Origin: Mycobacterium xenopi | Lineage (GTDB): Bacteria; Actinomycetota; Actinomycetes; Mycobacteriales; Mycobacteriaceae | Assembly (NCBI RefSeq): GCF_009936235.1 | Contig: NZ_AP022314.1 | Span: forward strand, 2,170,001 to 2,234,000 | Direction of reading: 5' to 3' | DNA length: 64,000 nt | Part shown: one piece after another, positions 14,802-23,911 of the stretch | How the letters are laid out: every line of letters starts with the position of its first letter | Numbering within the stretch: the first letter of the stretch is position 1 | Program-made: the position numbers and the translations under genes | Notes under the pieces: generated by a model | Database searches by the model: none | What the model saw: only the letters and a program-made list of their open reading frames with translations | What the model was told of the DNA's origin: nothing

Positions 14802-16358
14802 ATGGGCCTGCCTCGCTGCGACAAGATCACGCGCACCACGCTGATCTCGATCGTGATCACCGCGATGGTGCTGGTCGGCGGCTGCACGCGGATGGTTTCC
14901 GGGCGGCCGGTACAGGCCGGCCCCAAGCTGGGCCAGCCGCTGCAGTGGGGCGCGTGCCATTTCCGCGGCGGCTCGGCGGTGAAGGTTCCTCCCGGCGCCC
15001 AGTGCGGCAAGATCGCGGTACCCGTCGACTATCGGCGCCGCGACGGCGGCACCGCGACGCTGGCGATGATTCGCTTCCCGGCGACCGGCGCCAAGATCGG
15101 CTCGTTGATCGTCAACCCCGGTGGGCCCGGCGAATCGGGCATCGAGGCCGCCGTCGGGTTGGTGCAGGCGCTGCCGCCGCGGGTCCGCGAGCGGTTCGAC
15201 CTAGTGGGCTTCGACCCTCGCGGAGTGGCGTCGTCGCGGCCGGCGATCTGGTGCAACTCCGACGCTGAAAACGACCGGCTGCGCGCCGAACCGCAAGTCG
15301 ACTACAGCCCCAAGGGTGTGGCGCATATTGAAGGCGAGACCAAGGAGTTCGTCGGTCGCTGCGTCGACAAAATGGGCAAAGAGTTCCTGGCGAACGCCGG
15401 GACCGTTAACGTCGCCCGCGATTTGGACGCTATCCGCAAGGCGGTCGGCGACGAAAAACTGACCTTCCTGGGCTACTCATATGGAACCCGGATCGGCTCA
15501 GCCTACGCAGAGGCCTACCCCAAGAACGTCCGGGCGATGATCCTCGACGGTGCCGTGGACCCCAACGCCGACCCGATCGAGCAAGATTTGCGCCAAGCCA
15601 AGGGGTTTCAGGATGCGTTCGACGACTTCGCTGCCGACTGCGCGAAATCCCCGGCGTGTCCGCTGGGCACCGATCCGGCCAAGTCGGTCGACGTCTACCA
15701 CAGTCTGGTCGATCCGTTGGTCGATCCGGCCAACCCCCTCATCGGCAGGCCCGCGCACACCGCTGATCCGCGTGGGCTGAGCTACAGCGACGCCATCGTG
15801 GGCACGATCATGGCCCTCTACACCCCCACACTGTGGCATCACTTGACCGAGGGCCTGACCGAGCTGACCGATCACCGCGGCGACACCTTGCTCGCCCTGG
15901 CCGACATGTACATGCGGCGCGATTCGCACGGCCACTACACCAACGCCAACGACGCCCGGGTCGCGATCAATTGCGTCGACCAGCCGCCGGTCAAGGACCG
16001 CGCCAAGGTTATCGAGGAAGATCGCCGCTCGCGCCAGATCGCGCCGTTTATGAGCTACGGCAAGTTCACCGGCGACGCGCCATTGACCGCGTGCGCGTTC
16101 TGGCCGGTCCCGCCGACCAGCAAACCGCACGTCATCTCCGCGCCGGGGCTGGCGCCCACGCTGGTGGTATCGACCACCCACGACCCGGCGACCCCGTACC
16201 AGGCTGGCGTTGACCTGGCCAAACAACTGAAAGGCGCGCTGCTCACCTTCGACGGAACCCAGCACACCGTGGTCTTTCAAGGCAACCGCTGCATCGATGA
16301 CTACGCGACCGCGTACCTGATTGATGGCAGAGTGCCGCCCGCGGGCGCGAAGTGCTGA
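14802..16358 (+). CDS. Hip1/CaeA-type exported serine protease/carboxylesterase lipoprotein (Rv2224c-like)
   Basis: 518 aa from ATG 14802; ATG 14784 is an alternative. The start was chosen because MGLPRCDKITR precedes a lipoprotein signal ending LVGGC, matching the known orthologue length. It is an alpha/beta hydrolase: oxyanion region IVNPGGPGESG, nucleophile elbow LGYSYGTRIGSAY, acid in VVSTTHDPATPYQAG, and catalytic His in FDGTQHTVVFQG. The orthologue is cell-envelope anchored and processes GroEL2, affecting host responses. Cysteines in the lid region (CAKSPACPLG) are conserved with the second copy downstream. The two genes are tandem duplicates in the same direction, leading to glnA2. Confidence 0.92.
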   Translation: MGLPRCDKITRTTLISIVITAMVLVGGCTRMVSGRPVQAGPKLGQPLQWGACHFRGGSAVKVPPGAQCGKIAVPVDYRRRDGGTATLAMIRFPATGAKIGSLIVNPGGPGESGIEAAVGLVQALPPRVRERFDLVGFDPRGVASSRPAIWCNSDAENDRLRAEPQVDYSPKGVAHIEGETKEFVGRCVDKMGKEFLANAGTVNVARDLDAIRKAVGDEKLTFLGYSYGTRIGSAYAEAYPKNVRAMILDGAVDPNADPIEQDLRQAKGFQDAFDDFAADCAKSPACPLGTDPAKSVDVYHSLVDPLVDPANPLIGRPAHTADPRGLSYSDAIVGTIMALYTPTLWHHLTEGLTELTDHRGDTLLALADMYMRRDSHGHYTNANDARVAINCVDQPPVKDRAKVIEEDRRSRQIAPFMSYGKFTGDAPLTACAFWPVPPTSKPHVISAPGLAPTLVVSTTHDPATPYQAGVDLAKQLKGALLTFDGTQHTVVFQGNRCIDDYATAYLIDGRVPPAGAKC

Positions 16359-16416
16359 AGACGTGATCAACGTGTAATCGTTTGGCCGTCACTGCAACTG
16401 AGGACCCCATGCGACG

Positions 16417-17960
16417 ATGAGAGCCATGGGGCGCATGAGACAACTGGGCTCAGCGCTGCTTTCGTTCGGGCTTGCGGTGGCGGTCGGATCACCGGCCAGC
16501 GCCACCCCGGAATCCGGCGCCGCCAGGCTCCCGGGACCGCGGCGCCCCAGCCCGCGGCGGTGCAATGGAGCAGCTGCGACCGGTTTGTCCGCGACACCAC
16601 CGACATCCCCGGCGCGCGCTGCACCACGGTGATGGTGCCCGTCGACTACGACAACCCGGGCGGGGCCCAGGCCCACCTCGCGATGATCCGGATTCCCGCG
16701 ACCGGTCGGCGGCTTGGCTCGCTAGTGGTCAATCCGGGAGGGCCCGGGGCGTCGGCGGTCGACAGCGTCGCGGCCATGGGTGCGGCGCTGGCCGGCAGCG
16801 AGATCACTCGGCATTTCGACCTCGTCGGGTTCGATCCGCGCGGCGTCGGTCATTCGACGCCGGAGCTGCGCTGCCGCACCGACGCGGAGTTCGACGCCTA
16901 CCGGCGCGACCCGATGGTCGACTACAGCCCCACCGGCGTGGCTCACATCGAACAGGTCTATCAGCAGCTGGCCCAGCGCTGCCTCGACCGGATGGGACCG
17001 ACCTTCCTGCACAACATCGGTACCGCCTCCGTTGCCCGCGATATGGACGTGGTGCGCCGGGCGCTGGGCGACGAGCAGATCAACTACCTCGGGTTCAGCT
17101 ACGGCACCCAGTTGGGCACCGCCTACCTCGAGCGGTTCGGCGACCACGTGCGGGCCATGGTGCTCGACGGCGCCATCGACCCCAGCGTGGGACCCGTCCA
17201 GCAAAACATCGACCAGATGGCCGGATTCCAGGTCGCGTTCAACGACTACGCCGCCGATTGCGCACGCTCGGCCGACTGCCCGCTGGGCACCGACCCCGCC
17301 CAGTGGGTCAACCGCTATCACGCACTGGTCGATCCGCTTGCCGACAAGCCAGCCAAGACGTCGGATCCCCGCGGGCTCGGCTACGCCGACGCGACGACCG
17401 GGACCATCAATGCGCTCTACACCCCGCAGTACTGGAAGTACCTGACCAGCGGGCTGTTGGGGCTGCAACGCGGTACCGACCCCGGTGACCTGTTGCGCCT
17501 CGCCGACGACTACGACGGCCGCGACGCCGAGGGTCATTACGACAACGCCCAGGACGCCTTCAACGCGGTGCGCTGCGTGGACGCGCCGACGCCCACCGAC
17601 GCGGCGGCCTGGGTGGCCGCCGACCGGCAGATCCGGCAAGCGGCGCCGTTTTTGAGCTACGGCCGGTTCACCGGTTTCGCGCCGCGTGATTTATGCGCAT
17701 TGTGGCGGGTCCCGCCGACGTCGGCGCCGCACCGGGCCGAGTCTGCGGGCCCGGGAAAGGTCGTCGTCGTCTCCACCACCCACGACCCCGCCACCCCCTA
17801 CCGGGCCGGCGTCGAGCTGGCGCGTCAACTGCGCGCCCCACTGATCACCTATGACGGGACTCAGCACACCGCAGTGTTCAACGGCGACAAATGCGTCGAC
17901 GCAGCGGTGGTTCGCTACTTGGTCGACCAGGTGTCACCGCCGAATAACTTTCGCTGCTAG
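16417..17960 (+). pseudogene. Second Hip1-family exported hydrolase (Rv2223c-like), frameshift between signal peptide and mature domain
   Basis: From ATG 16417 (or 16426/16435) one frame gives a Sec signal peptide, RQLGSALLSFGLAVAVGSPA with cleavage near SASA. A different frame gives the mature hydrolase beginning about QAPGTAAPQPAAVQWSSC and running to 17960. Joining them needs one base restored between about 16503 and 16550. In the mature frame the first start is GTG 16560, which would give a 466-aa protein with no export signal. Catalytic parts are intact: VNPGGPGASAVD, LGFSYGTQLGTAY, VVSTTHDPATPYRAG, YDGTQHTAVF. Either a one-base sequencing deletion or a recent loss of secretion. It is a tandem paralogue of the preceding gene. 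Confidence 0.8.
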
Positions 17961-17996
17961 CGTGGCAGCAGTAACACAGACTTAACAGCCAGTGCA

Positions 17997-18002
17997 TACT
18001 GT
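17997..18002 (+). promoter_or_regulatory. -10 element TACTGT for glnA2
   Basis: TACTGT is followed by 7 nt and the ATG at 18010, consistent with a leaderless or near-leaderless transcript. Confidence 0.5.
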
Positions 18003-18009
18003 TCGGGAC

Positions 18010-19350
18010 ATGGATCGGCAAAAGGAATTCGTGCTTCGCACGCTGGAGGAACGAGACATTCGTTTCGTCCGGTTGTGGTTCACCGATGTGCTCGGATTCC
18101 TCAAGTCGGTGGCGATCGCGCCGGCCGAACTCGAGGGCGCCTTCGAAGAGGGCATCGGCTTCGACGGATCCTCCATCGAGGGCTTCGCCCGGGTCTCGGA
18201 GTCCGACACCGTCGCACACCCCGACCCGTCGACGTTCCAGATCCTGCCGTGGACCACCAGCTCCGGCCACCACCATTCGGCGCGCATGTTCTGTGACATC
18301 AAGATGCCCGACGGGTCGCCGTCCTGGGCCGACCCGAGGCACGTGCTGCGCCGCCAGCTGGGCAAAGCCAACGAACTCGGGTTTTCCTGCTATGTGCATC
18401 CCGAGATCGAGTTCTTTTTGCTGCGGCCCGGTCCCGACGACGGGTCGCCGCCCGTTCCGATCGACAACGCCGGCTATTTCGACCAAGCGGTGCACGACTC
18501 GGCATCCAACTTCCGACGCCGGGCGATCGACGCGCTGGAATCCATGGGCATCTCGGTGGAATTCACCCACCACGAAGGCGCACCCGGCCAGCAGGAAATC
18601 GACCTGCGCTATGCCGACGCGCTGTCGATGGCCGACAACGTGATGACCTTCCGCTACGTCATCAAGGAAGTCGCGCTCGAAGAAGGCGCGCGGGCGACGT
18701 TCATGCCGAAGCCATTCGCGCAATACCCCGGCTCGGCGATGCACACCCACATGAGCTTGTTCGAAGGCGAAGTCAACGCCTTCCACAGCCCCGACGACCC
18801 GCTGCAGCTGTCCGATGTGGCCAAGTCCTTCATCGCCGGCATCCTCGAGCACGCTTGTGAGATCAGCGCCGTCACCAACCAGTGGGTGAACTCCTACAAG
18901 CGGCTGGTGACAGGCGGCGAGGCACCGACCGCGGCGTCGTGGGGTGCCGCCAACCGCTCGGCGCTGGTGCGGGTTCCCATGTACAGCCCGCGGAAGACCT
19001 CCTCGCGGCGCATCGAGGTCCGCAGCCCCGACTCGGCGTGCAACCCGTACCTGACCTTCGCTGTACTGCTGGCCGCCGGGCTGCGCGGGGTGGAAAAGCA
19101 CTACGCGCTGGGCCCGCAGGCCGAGGACAACGTGTGGGATCTAACGCCCGAGGAGCGCCGGGCGATGGGCTACCGCGAGCTGCCGTCGAGCCTCGACAGT
19201 GCGCTGCATCAGATGGAAAACTCCGAGCTTGTCGCAGAAGCGTTGGGGGAGCACGTTTTTGACTTCTTCCTGCGCAACAAGCGCACCGAGTGGGCGAACT
19301 ACCGCAGTCACGTCACCCCTTACGAGCTCAAGACCTATCTGTCGCTGTAG
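18010..19350 (+). CDS. glnA2: Glutamine synthetase II-type paralogue
   Basis: 446 aa, the length I recall for M. tuberculosis GlnA2. Catalytic parts are intact: IGFDGSSIEGF, HPEIEFFLL (metal-binding Glu), HHEGAPGQQEIDLRYADAL, GSAMHTHMSLFEG, and NSYKRLVTGGEAPT. It ligates ammonia to glutamate using ATP. At the position of the GlnA1 adenylylation tyrosine (LYELPPEE) it reads VWDLTPEE with Trp, so GlnE should not be able to adenylylate it there. It is followed by glnE, which has its own -10, so the genes may be separately transcribed. Confidence 0.95.
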   Translation: MDRQKEFVLRTLEERDIRFVRLWFTDVLGFLKSVAIAPAELEGAFEEGIGFDGSSIEGFARVSESDTVAHPDPSTFQILPWTTSSGHHHSARMFCDIKMPDGSPSWADPRHVLRRQLGKANELGFSCYVHPEIEFFLLRPGPDDGSPPVPIDNAGYFDQAVHDSASNFRRRAIDALESMGISVEFTHHEGAPGQQEIDLRYADALSMADNVMTFRYVIKEVALEEGARATFMPKPFAQYPGSAMHTHMSLFEGEVNAFHSPDDPLQLSDVAKSFIAGILEHACEISAVTNQWVNSYKRLVTGGEAPTAASWGAANRSALVRVPMYSPRKTSSRRIEVRSPDSACNPYLTFAVLLAAGLRGVEKHYALGPQAEDNVWDLTPEERRAMGYRELPSSLDSALHQMENSELVAEALGEHVFDFFLRNKRTEWANYRSHVTPYELKTYLSL

Positions 19351-19361
19351 CGCGGCTGCGC

Positions 19362-19367
19362 TACCGT
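19362..19367 (+). promoter_or_regulatory. -10 element TACCGT for glnE
   Basis: TACCGT, 7 nt and GTG at 19375 give a leaderless arrangement in the short gap after glnA2. Confidence 0.5.
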
Positions 19368-19374
19368 CGTCGTC

Positions 19375-22329
19375 GTGACGAGACCCGCCACGCACCGTCC
19401 GCGAGTGCCCAGCGCGGGTCGGCTGGGATTAGTCGACCCACGTGCGAGTGCTTACTTGGCACAACTGGGCTGGGACACCGAGGCGCACGTCGAGCTGTTG
19501 TGGTCGCTGTCTCGGGCACCGGACGCCGACGCCGCCCTGCACGCTCTTATCCGGCTCGCCGAGACTCCTGAGGCCGGATGGAACGAGCTTGATGCGGCGC
19601 TGCGCAGTGACCGCAGCCTGCGGGCCCGGCTGTTTGCGGTGCTTGGTACGTCGTTGGCACTTGGGGATCATCTGGTCGCGCACCCGCGTTCGTGGCGGCT
19701 GCTGGGCGGCAACCTGACACTGCCGTCCGCTGATGAGCTGCGCCGGACCTTCCTCGACAGTGTTGCTGAAAAACCAAGTGCTGCAGCCATACCGGCGCTC
19801 CGCACGCTTTACCGCGACCAGCTGCTAGTGCTGGCCGCACTCGACTTGGCTCCGATCGTTGAAGACGAGCCGGTGCTGCCATTCACCGCAGTCGGTGCCC
19901 ATTTGGCCGACCTCGCGGATGCCGCGCTGGCCGCGGCGCTGGCGGTCGCGGAAAAAACAGTGTGCGGCACCGATCCACCGCCGCGGCTGGCCGTCATCGC
20001 GATGGGCAAATGCGGTGCGCGCGAACTGAATTACGTCAGCGACGTCGACGTCATCTTCGTCGCCGAGTACGCCGACGCGGTCAGCACCCGCGTCGCCCGG
20101 GAAATGATGCGGGTGGCGTCCGAAGCGTTTTTCGAAGTGGATGCCGGGCTGCGGCCCGAGGGCCGCCACGGCGAACTGGTCCGCACCGTCGAGTCACATA
20201 TCGCCTACTACCAGCGGTGGGCAAAGACCTGGGAATTCCAGGCGCTGCTCAAGGCCAGGCCGGCTGCCGGCGATCGCGAGCTCGGCGAGCGCTACATGGC
20301 CGCGATGAGTCCGATGATCTGGCGGGCCTCCGAGCGGGAGGACTTCGTCTCGGAGGTGCAGGCCATGCGGCGCCGGGTCGAACAGATGGTGCCTGCCGCC
20401 GTGCGAAGCCGCGAAATCAAGCTCGGCAGTGGGGGATTGCGTGACGTGGAGTTCGCGGTGCAACTGCTGCAGCTGGTGCACGGGCGCACCGACGAGTCAC
20501 TGCATGTGGCGTCCACCGTGGATGCGCTGGCGGCGCTGGGGGCCGGCGGCTACATTGCCCGCGACGACGCCGCGAACCTGACCGCGTCCTACGAGTTTTT
20601 GCGGCTGCTCGAGCACCGGCTGCAGCTGCAGCGTCTCAAACGTACGCACCTGCTGCCGCCGCCCGACGACGACGAGGCGCTTCGCTGGCTGGCCCGCGCG
20701 GCGCGCATCCGCCCCGACGCTCGCCACGACGCACTCGGCGTGCTGCGCGAAGAGTTGCGGCGGCACAACATCCGGGTGTCACGGCTGCACGCCAAGCTTT
20801 TTTACCAGCCGCTGCTGGAATCGGTCAGCCCGGCCGGATTGCACCTGCGCGCGATGACACCCGATGCTGCCGAACGCCAGCTGGCCGCGCTCGGCTACGA
20901 GGGGCCGCAGAGCGCGTTGAGTCACCTTGCCGCGCTGACGAACCAGAGCGGCCGTCGCGGCCGGGTCCAGTCGGTGCTGTTGCCCAGGCTGCTGGACTGG
21001 TTGTCAACCACTCCCAATCCGGACGGCGGGCTGCTGGCCTACCGCAGGCTCAGCGAGGCGATGGCCGGGCAGCGATGGTATCTGTCCACGCTGCGCGACG
21101 AGCCCGCGGTGGCCAAGCGGCTGATGCAGGTGTTGGGCACATCGCAATACGTTCCGGAGCTGTTGATGCGGGCGCCGGAGGTCATCCAGCAATACGGCGA
21201 CGGCCCGTCGGGTCCCAAGCTGCTCGACGTCGAGCCCGGAACCGTGGGCCCTGCGTTGATCGCCTCGGCGAGCCGGCACCCCGACCCAGTGCGCGCGATC
21301 GCCGCCGCCCGCAGCTTGCGCCGGCGCGAACTGGCCCGCATCGCCTCCGCCGACCTGTTGGGGATGCTCGAGGTCACCGACGTGTGCCGGGCGCTGACGT
21401 CGGTGTGGATAGCGGTACTGCAGGCCGCGCTGGACGCGGTGATTCGGGCTAATGACGACGGCAACGCACCGGCCACCCTCGCGGTCATCGGGATGGGCCG
21501 CCTCGGCGGCGGCGAGCTGGGTTACGGCTCGGACGCCGACGTGATGTTCGTCTGCGAGCCGGTCGGCGGCGCCGACGACGCGGCTGCGGTGCGCTGGTCG
21601 GCATCGATCGCCGAGCAGGTCCGGGCGCTGCTGGGTACCCCCAGCGTCGACCCGCCGCTTGACCTCGACATCGATTTGCGACCGGAGGGCCGCAACGGTC
21701 CGCTGGTGCGCACGCTGGCCTCCTACAGCGCCTACTACGAGCAGTGGGCGCAGCCGTGGGAGCTGCAGGCGCTGTTGCGGGCGCGCGCAGTCGCCGGCGA
21801 TCCGGATCTGGGCCGGCGTTTCGTGCTGATGGCCGACAAGATCCGCTATCCGCCCGGCGGCGTGTCGGCTGAGACGGCGCGCGAGATTCGCCGTATCAAA
21901 GCCCGGGTCGATGCCGAACGGTTGCCGCGCGGCGCAGATCCCAACCGGCACACCAAGCTCGGCCGGGGAGGGCTGGCCGACATCGAATGGACCGTGCAGC
22001 TGCTGCAAATGCAGCATGCCCACGGCGTCCCGGCGCTGCAAACCACTTCGACGCTGGACGCCCTGGATGCGATCGCCGCTGCTCAACTGCTCGTTGAGTC
22101 AGATGTGGAGTTGCTGCGCCAGGCCTGGCTTACCGCGACCCGGGCTCGCAACGCACTGGTCTTGGTGCGCGGCAAGCCAACCGACCAGCTGCCCGGGCCG
22201 GGCCGGCAGCTCAACGCCGTCGCGACCGCGGCCGGGTGGCGCAATGGTAACGGTAACGAGTTCCTAGATAACTATCTGCGGATCACGCGGCGCGCGAAAT
22301 CGGTCGTGCGCAAGGTATTCGGAAGTTGA
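19375..22329 (+). CDS. glnE: Bifunctional glutamine synthetase adenylyltransferase/deadenylase
   Basis: 984 aa from GTG 19375. Two nucleotidyltransferase domains are visible. The N-terminal deadenylating half has IAMGKCGARELNYVSDVDVI, and the C-terminal adenylylating half has IGMGRLGGGELGYGSDADVM. Each is followed by a LRPEGRxG motif (GLRPEGRHGELVRT, DLRPEGRNGPLVRT) and an EFQALLKAR/ELQALLRAR helix. It adds or removes AMP on the regulatory tyrosine of GlnA1 according to nitrogen status. In M. tuberculosis glnA1, glnE and glnA2 are consecutive; here about 7.9 kb of extra genes separates glnE from glnA1. Confidence 0.95.
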   Translation: MTRPATHRPRVPSAGRLGLVDPRASAYLAQLGWDTEAHVELLWSLSRAPDADAALHALIRLAETPEAGWNELDAALRSDRSLRARLFAVLGTSLALGDHLVAHPRSWRLLGGNLTLPSADELRRTFLDSVAEKPSAAAIPALRTLYRDQLLVLAALDLAPIVEDEPVLPFTAVGAHLADLADAALAAALAVAEKTVCGTDPPPRLAVIAMGKCGARELNYVSDVDVIFVAEYADAVSTRVAREMMRVASEAFFEVDAGLRPEGRHGELVRTVESHIAYYQRWAKTWEFQALLKARPAAGDRELGERYMAAMSPMIWRASEREDFVSEVQAMRRRVEQMVPAAVRSREIKLGSGGLRDVEFAVQLLQLVHGRTDESLHVASTVDALAALGAGGYIARDDAANLTASYEFLRLLEHRLQLQRLKRTHLLPPPDDDEALRWLARAARIRPDARHDALGVLREELRRHNIRVSRLHAKLFYQPLLESVSPAGLHLRAMTPDAAERQLAALGYEGPQSALSHLAALTNQSGRRGRVQSVLLPRLLDWLSTTPNPDGGLLAYRRLSEAMAGQRWYLSTLRDEPAVAKRLMQVLGTSQYVPELLMRAPEVIQQYGDGPSGPKLLDVEPGTVGPALIASASRHPDPVRAIAAARSLRRRELARIASADLLGMLEVTDVCRALTSVWIAVLQAALDAVIRANDDGNAPATLAVIGMGRLGGGELGYGSDADVMFVCEPVGGADDAAAVRWSASIAEQVRALLGTPSVDPPLDLDIDLRPEGRNGPLVRTLASYSAYYEQWAQPWELQALLRARAVAGDPDLGRRFVLMADKIRYPPGGVSAETAREIRRIKARVDAERLPRGADPNRHTKLGRGGLADIEWTVQLLQMQHAHGVPALQTTSTLDALDAIAAAQLLVESDVELLRQAWLTATRARNALVLVRGKPTDQLPGPGRQLNAVATAAGWRNGNGNEFLDNYLRITRRAKSVVRKVFGS

Positions 22330-22345
22330 GGCAGGAGGCTGTCCG

Positions 22346-22972
22346 GTGGATATCGCGTACGAGACGATCAGCGCCGACGAGCATGATCGGCTGGCGGGTT
22401 TGTACGGCCCGTTGACCGACGCCGTACGAGATCTGATCGACGCCACCATCCTGACCGACGTCGACGCTGACACCATCGAAGACGCGCGCATCGCCATCGA
22501 AGCGGTGACCCAGAAGTTGCGCGCCAGTCAGCTCAGCCCGACGTCGACGGTGCGGTACGTCGTCGATGGGCGCCCGCTGGTGTGGGGTAACGCGGTGATC
22601 GGCATGCGCAACCCGATCGCCCCGCCGCTGATCATCCACCATGATGGCGGACGCTGCTGGAGTGAGTTCAGCCTGGGCACCGCCTACGAGGGCCCGCCCG
22701 GGTTGGTGCACGGCGGTGTCTGCGCCCTGGTGCTGGACCACATTCTGGGCGAGGCCGCCAGCGAGGGGCTGACCAAACCGCTGTTCACCGGGACCATCTC
22801 GGTGAAATACCTGCGCGGCACTCCCCTGGGCGAGCTGCGCGCCGAAGCCGAAATCGAGCGCACCGAAGGCGTCAAAACGTTTGTGCGCGGCTCGATTTCG
22901 GACCGCACCGGGACTACGGCAGAAGCCGAAGGGATTTTCGTGATGCCGGGTTGGGCACGGGATATGCGATGA
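22346..22972 (+). CDS. PaaI-type hotdog-fold thioesterase
   Basis: 208 aa from GTG 22346, with the ribosome binding site GCAGGAGG 7 nt upstream. The C-terminal ~120 residues form the hotdog domain: YEGPPGLVHGGVCALVLDHI is the characteristic HGG helix entry, followed by TGTISVKYLRGTPLG and EIERTEGVKTFVRGSI. These enzymes hydrolyse acyl-CoA thioesters. The N-terminal ~80 residues are helical and acidic with no recognised domain. It overlaps the next gene by 4 nt (ATGA), so the thioesterase and the F420-type oxidoreductase form an operon. Confidence 0.88.
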   Translation: MDIAYETISADEHDRLAGLYGPLTDAVRDLIDATILTDVDADTIEDARIAIEAVTQKLRASQLSPTSTVRYVVDGRPLVWGNAVIGMRNPIAPPLIIHHDGGRCWSEFSLGTAYEGPPGLVHGGVCALVLDHILGEAASEGLTKPLFTGTISVKYLRGTPLGELRAEAEIERTEGVKTFVRGSISDRTGTTAEAEGIFVMPGWARDMR

Positions 22973-23829
22973 AGTACTACATCAGCACGGCGTTCCTGAA
23001 CACCCACGAGATTGTCGAAGTCGCCAGGGCCGCCGACGAGCTCGGTTACGACGGCGTCGGGATCCCCGACCACGTCGTCAATTTGGAGGCACTGGCCACT
23101 CCTTACCCCTACACCAAAGACGGGCAGCGGCGGTGGCAGTTCTTCACCGAGTGGCCAGATCCATGGGTGTTGATCGGCGCGCTGGCCCAGGTGACCACGC
23201 GGCTTCGGTTCGTCACCACCGTTTACATCCCGGCCATTCGCAACCCCTACCTGGCGGCCAAAGCCATTGGTACTGCTGCTGTTTTGGCGGGCGGCCGGGT
23301 CGAGCTCGGCATCGGTGTCGGCTGGTGCGAGGAGGAGTTCGCGCTGATGGAGCAGCGATTCGACGCGCGCGGTAAACGCACCGACGAAATGCTCGAGTTG
23401 ATGCGCGCACTGTGGCAGCCCGGCTGGACAGAGTTTCGCGGCGAGTTTTATCAAACGCCGAGGCTGGAGATGGAGCCCACGCCGCCGCGGATACCCGTTT
23501 ATGTCGGGGGGCTCAGCGAGGTCGCGTTTCGCCGTGCCGCCCGCAACGACGGCTGGATTGGCGACCTGATCAAGACCGATCGCGCTATCGAGGCGGCGCG
23601 CAGGCTTCGCGCATTGCGAGCCGAAAATGGCTTGTCACTCGATGATTTCACTATCTTGACACCGTTGACCGACGCATTCACGATCGCCGACTATCAGCGT
23701 GCCGAGGAAGCCGGTATCACCGGGATCTTGACGATGCCGTGGATGTTCTACGCCGGACCCGATGCCACCCTGACCGAAAAGGTCGACGGGATGCGACGCT
23801 TCCGCAAAGACTTAGCACTCGACGGCTGA
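22969..23829 (+). CDS. LLM-class F420-dependent oxidoreductase
   Basis: 286 aa from ATG 22969, overlapping the thioesterase stop. The luciferase-like TIM barrel is shown by AADELGYDGVGIPDHVV, RLRFVTTVYIPAIRNPYLAA, and LAGGRVELGIGVGWCEEEF, followed by the ARGKRTDEMLELMRALW helix. IPVYVGGLSEVAFRRAARN is the cofactor-phosphate region. Mycobacterial members mostly use coenzyme F420 for hydride transfer; the substrate cannot be deduced. The thioesterase partner suggests an acyl-CoA-related pathway. Confidence 0.88.
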   Translation: MKYYISTAFLNTHEIVEVARAADELGYDGVGIPDHVVNLEALATPYPYTKDGQRRWQFFTEWPDPWVLIGALAQVTTRLRFVTTVYIPAIRNPYLAAKAIGTAAVLAGGRVELGIGVGWCEEEFALMEQRFDARGKRTDEMLELMRALWQPGWTEFRGEFYQTPRLEMEPTPPRIPVYVGGLSEVAFRRAARNDGWIGDLIKTDRAIEAARRLRALRAENGLSLDDFTILTPLTDAFTIADYQRAEEAGITGILTMPWMFYAGPDATLTEKVDGMRRFRKDLALDG

Positions 23830-23889
23830 CAACCTGGCGTTCATCCACAGCCGGGGGCTTGTGAAGGGATCGACGTCGGACGTCGCCGA

Positions 23890-23895
23890 TATGAT
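23890..23895 (+). promoter_or_regulatory. -10 element TATGAT for the 13E12-type gene
   Basis: TATGAT is followed by 6 nt (TCGAAC) and ATG at 23902, a leaderless start. Confidence 0.6.
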
Positions 23896-23911
23896 TCGAA
23901 CATGCTTTCGA
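23896..23911. promoter_or_regulatory. SOS box (LexA site) covering the start codon of the 13E12-type gene
   Basis: TCGAACATGCTTTCGA matches the mycobacterial SOS box TCGAAC-N4-GTTCGA at 11 of 12 fixed positions. It lies directly after the -10 hexamer and includes the ATG, so LexA would cover the transcription start. Confidence 0.75.
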
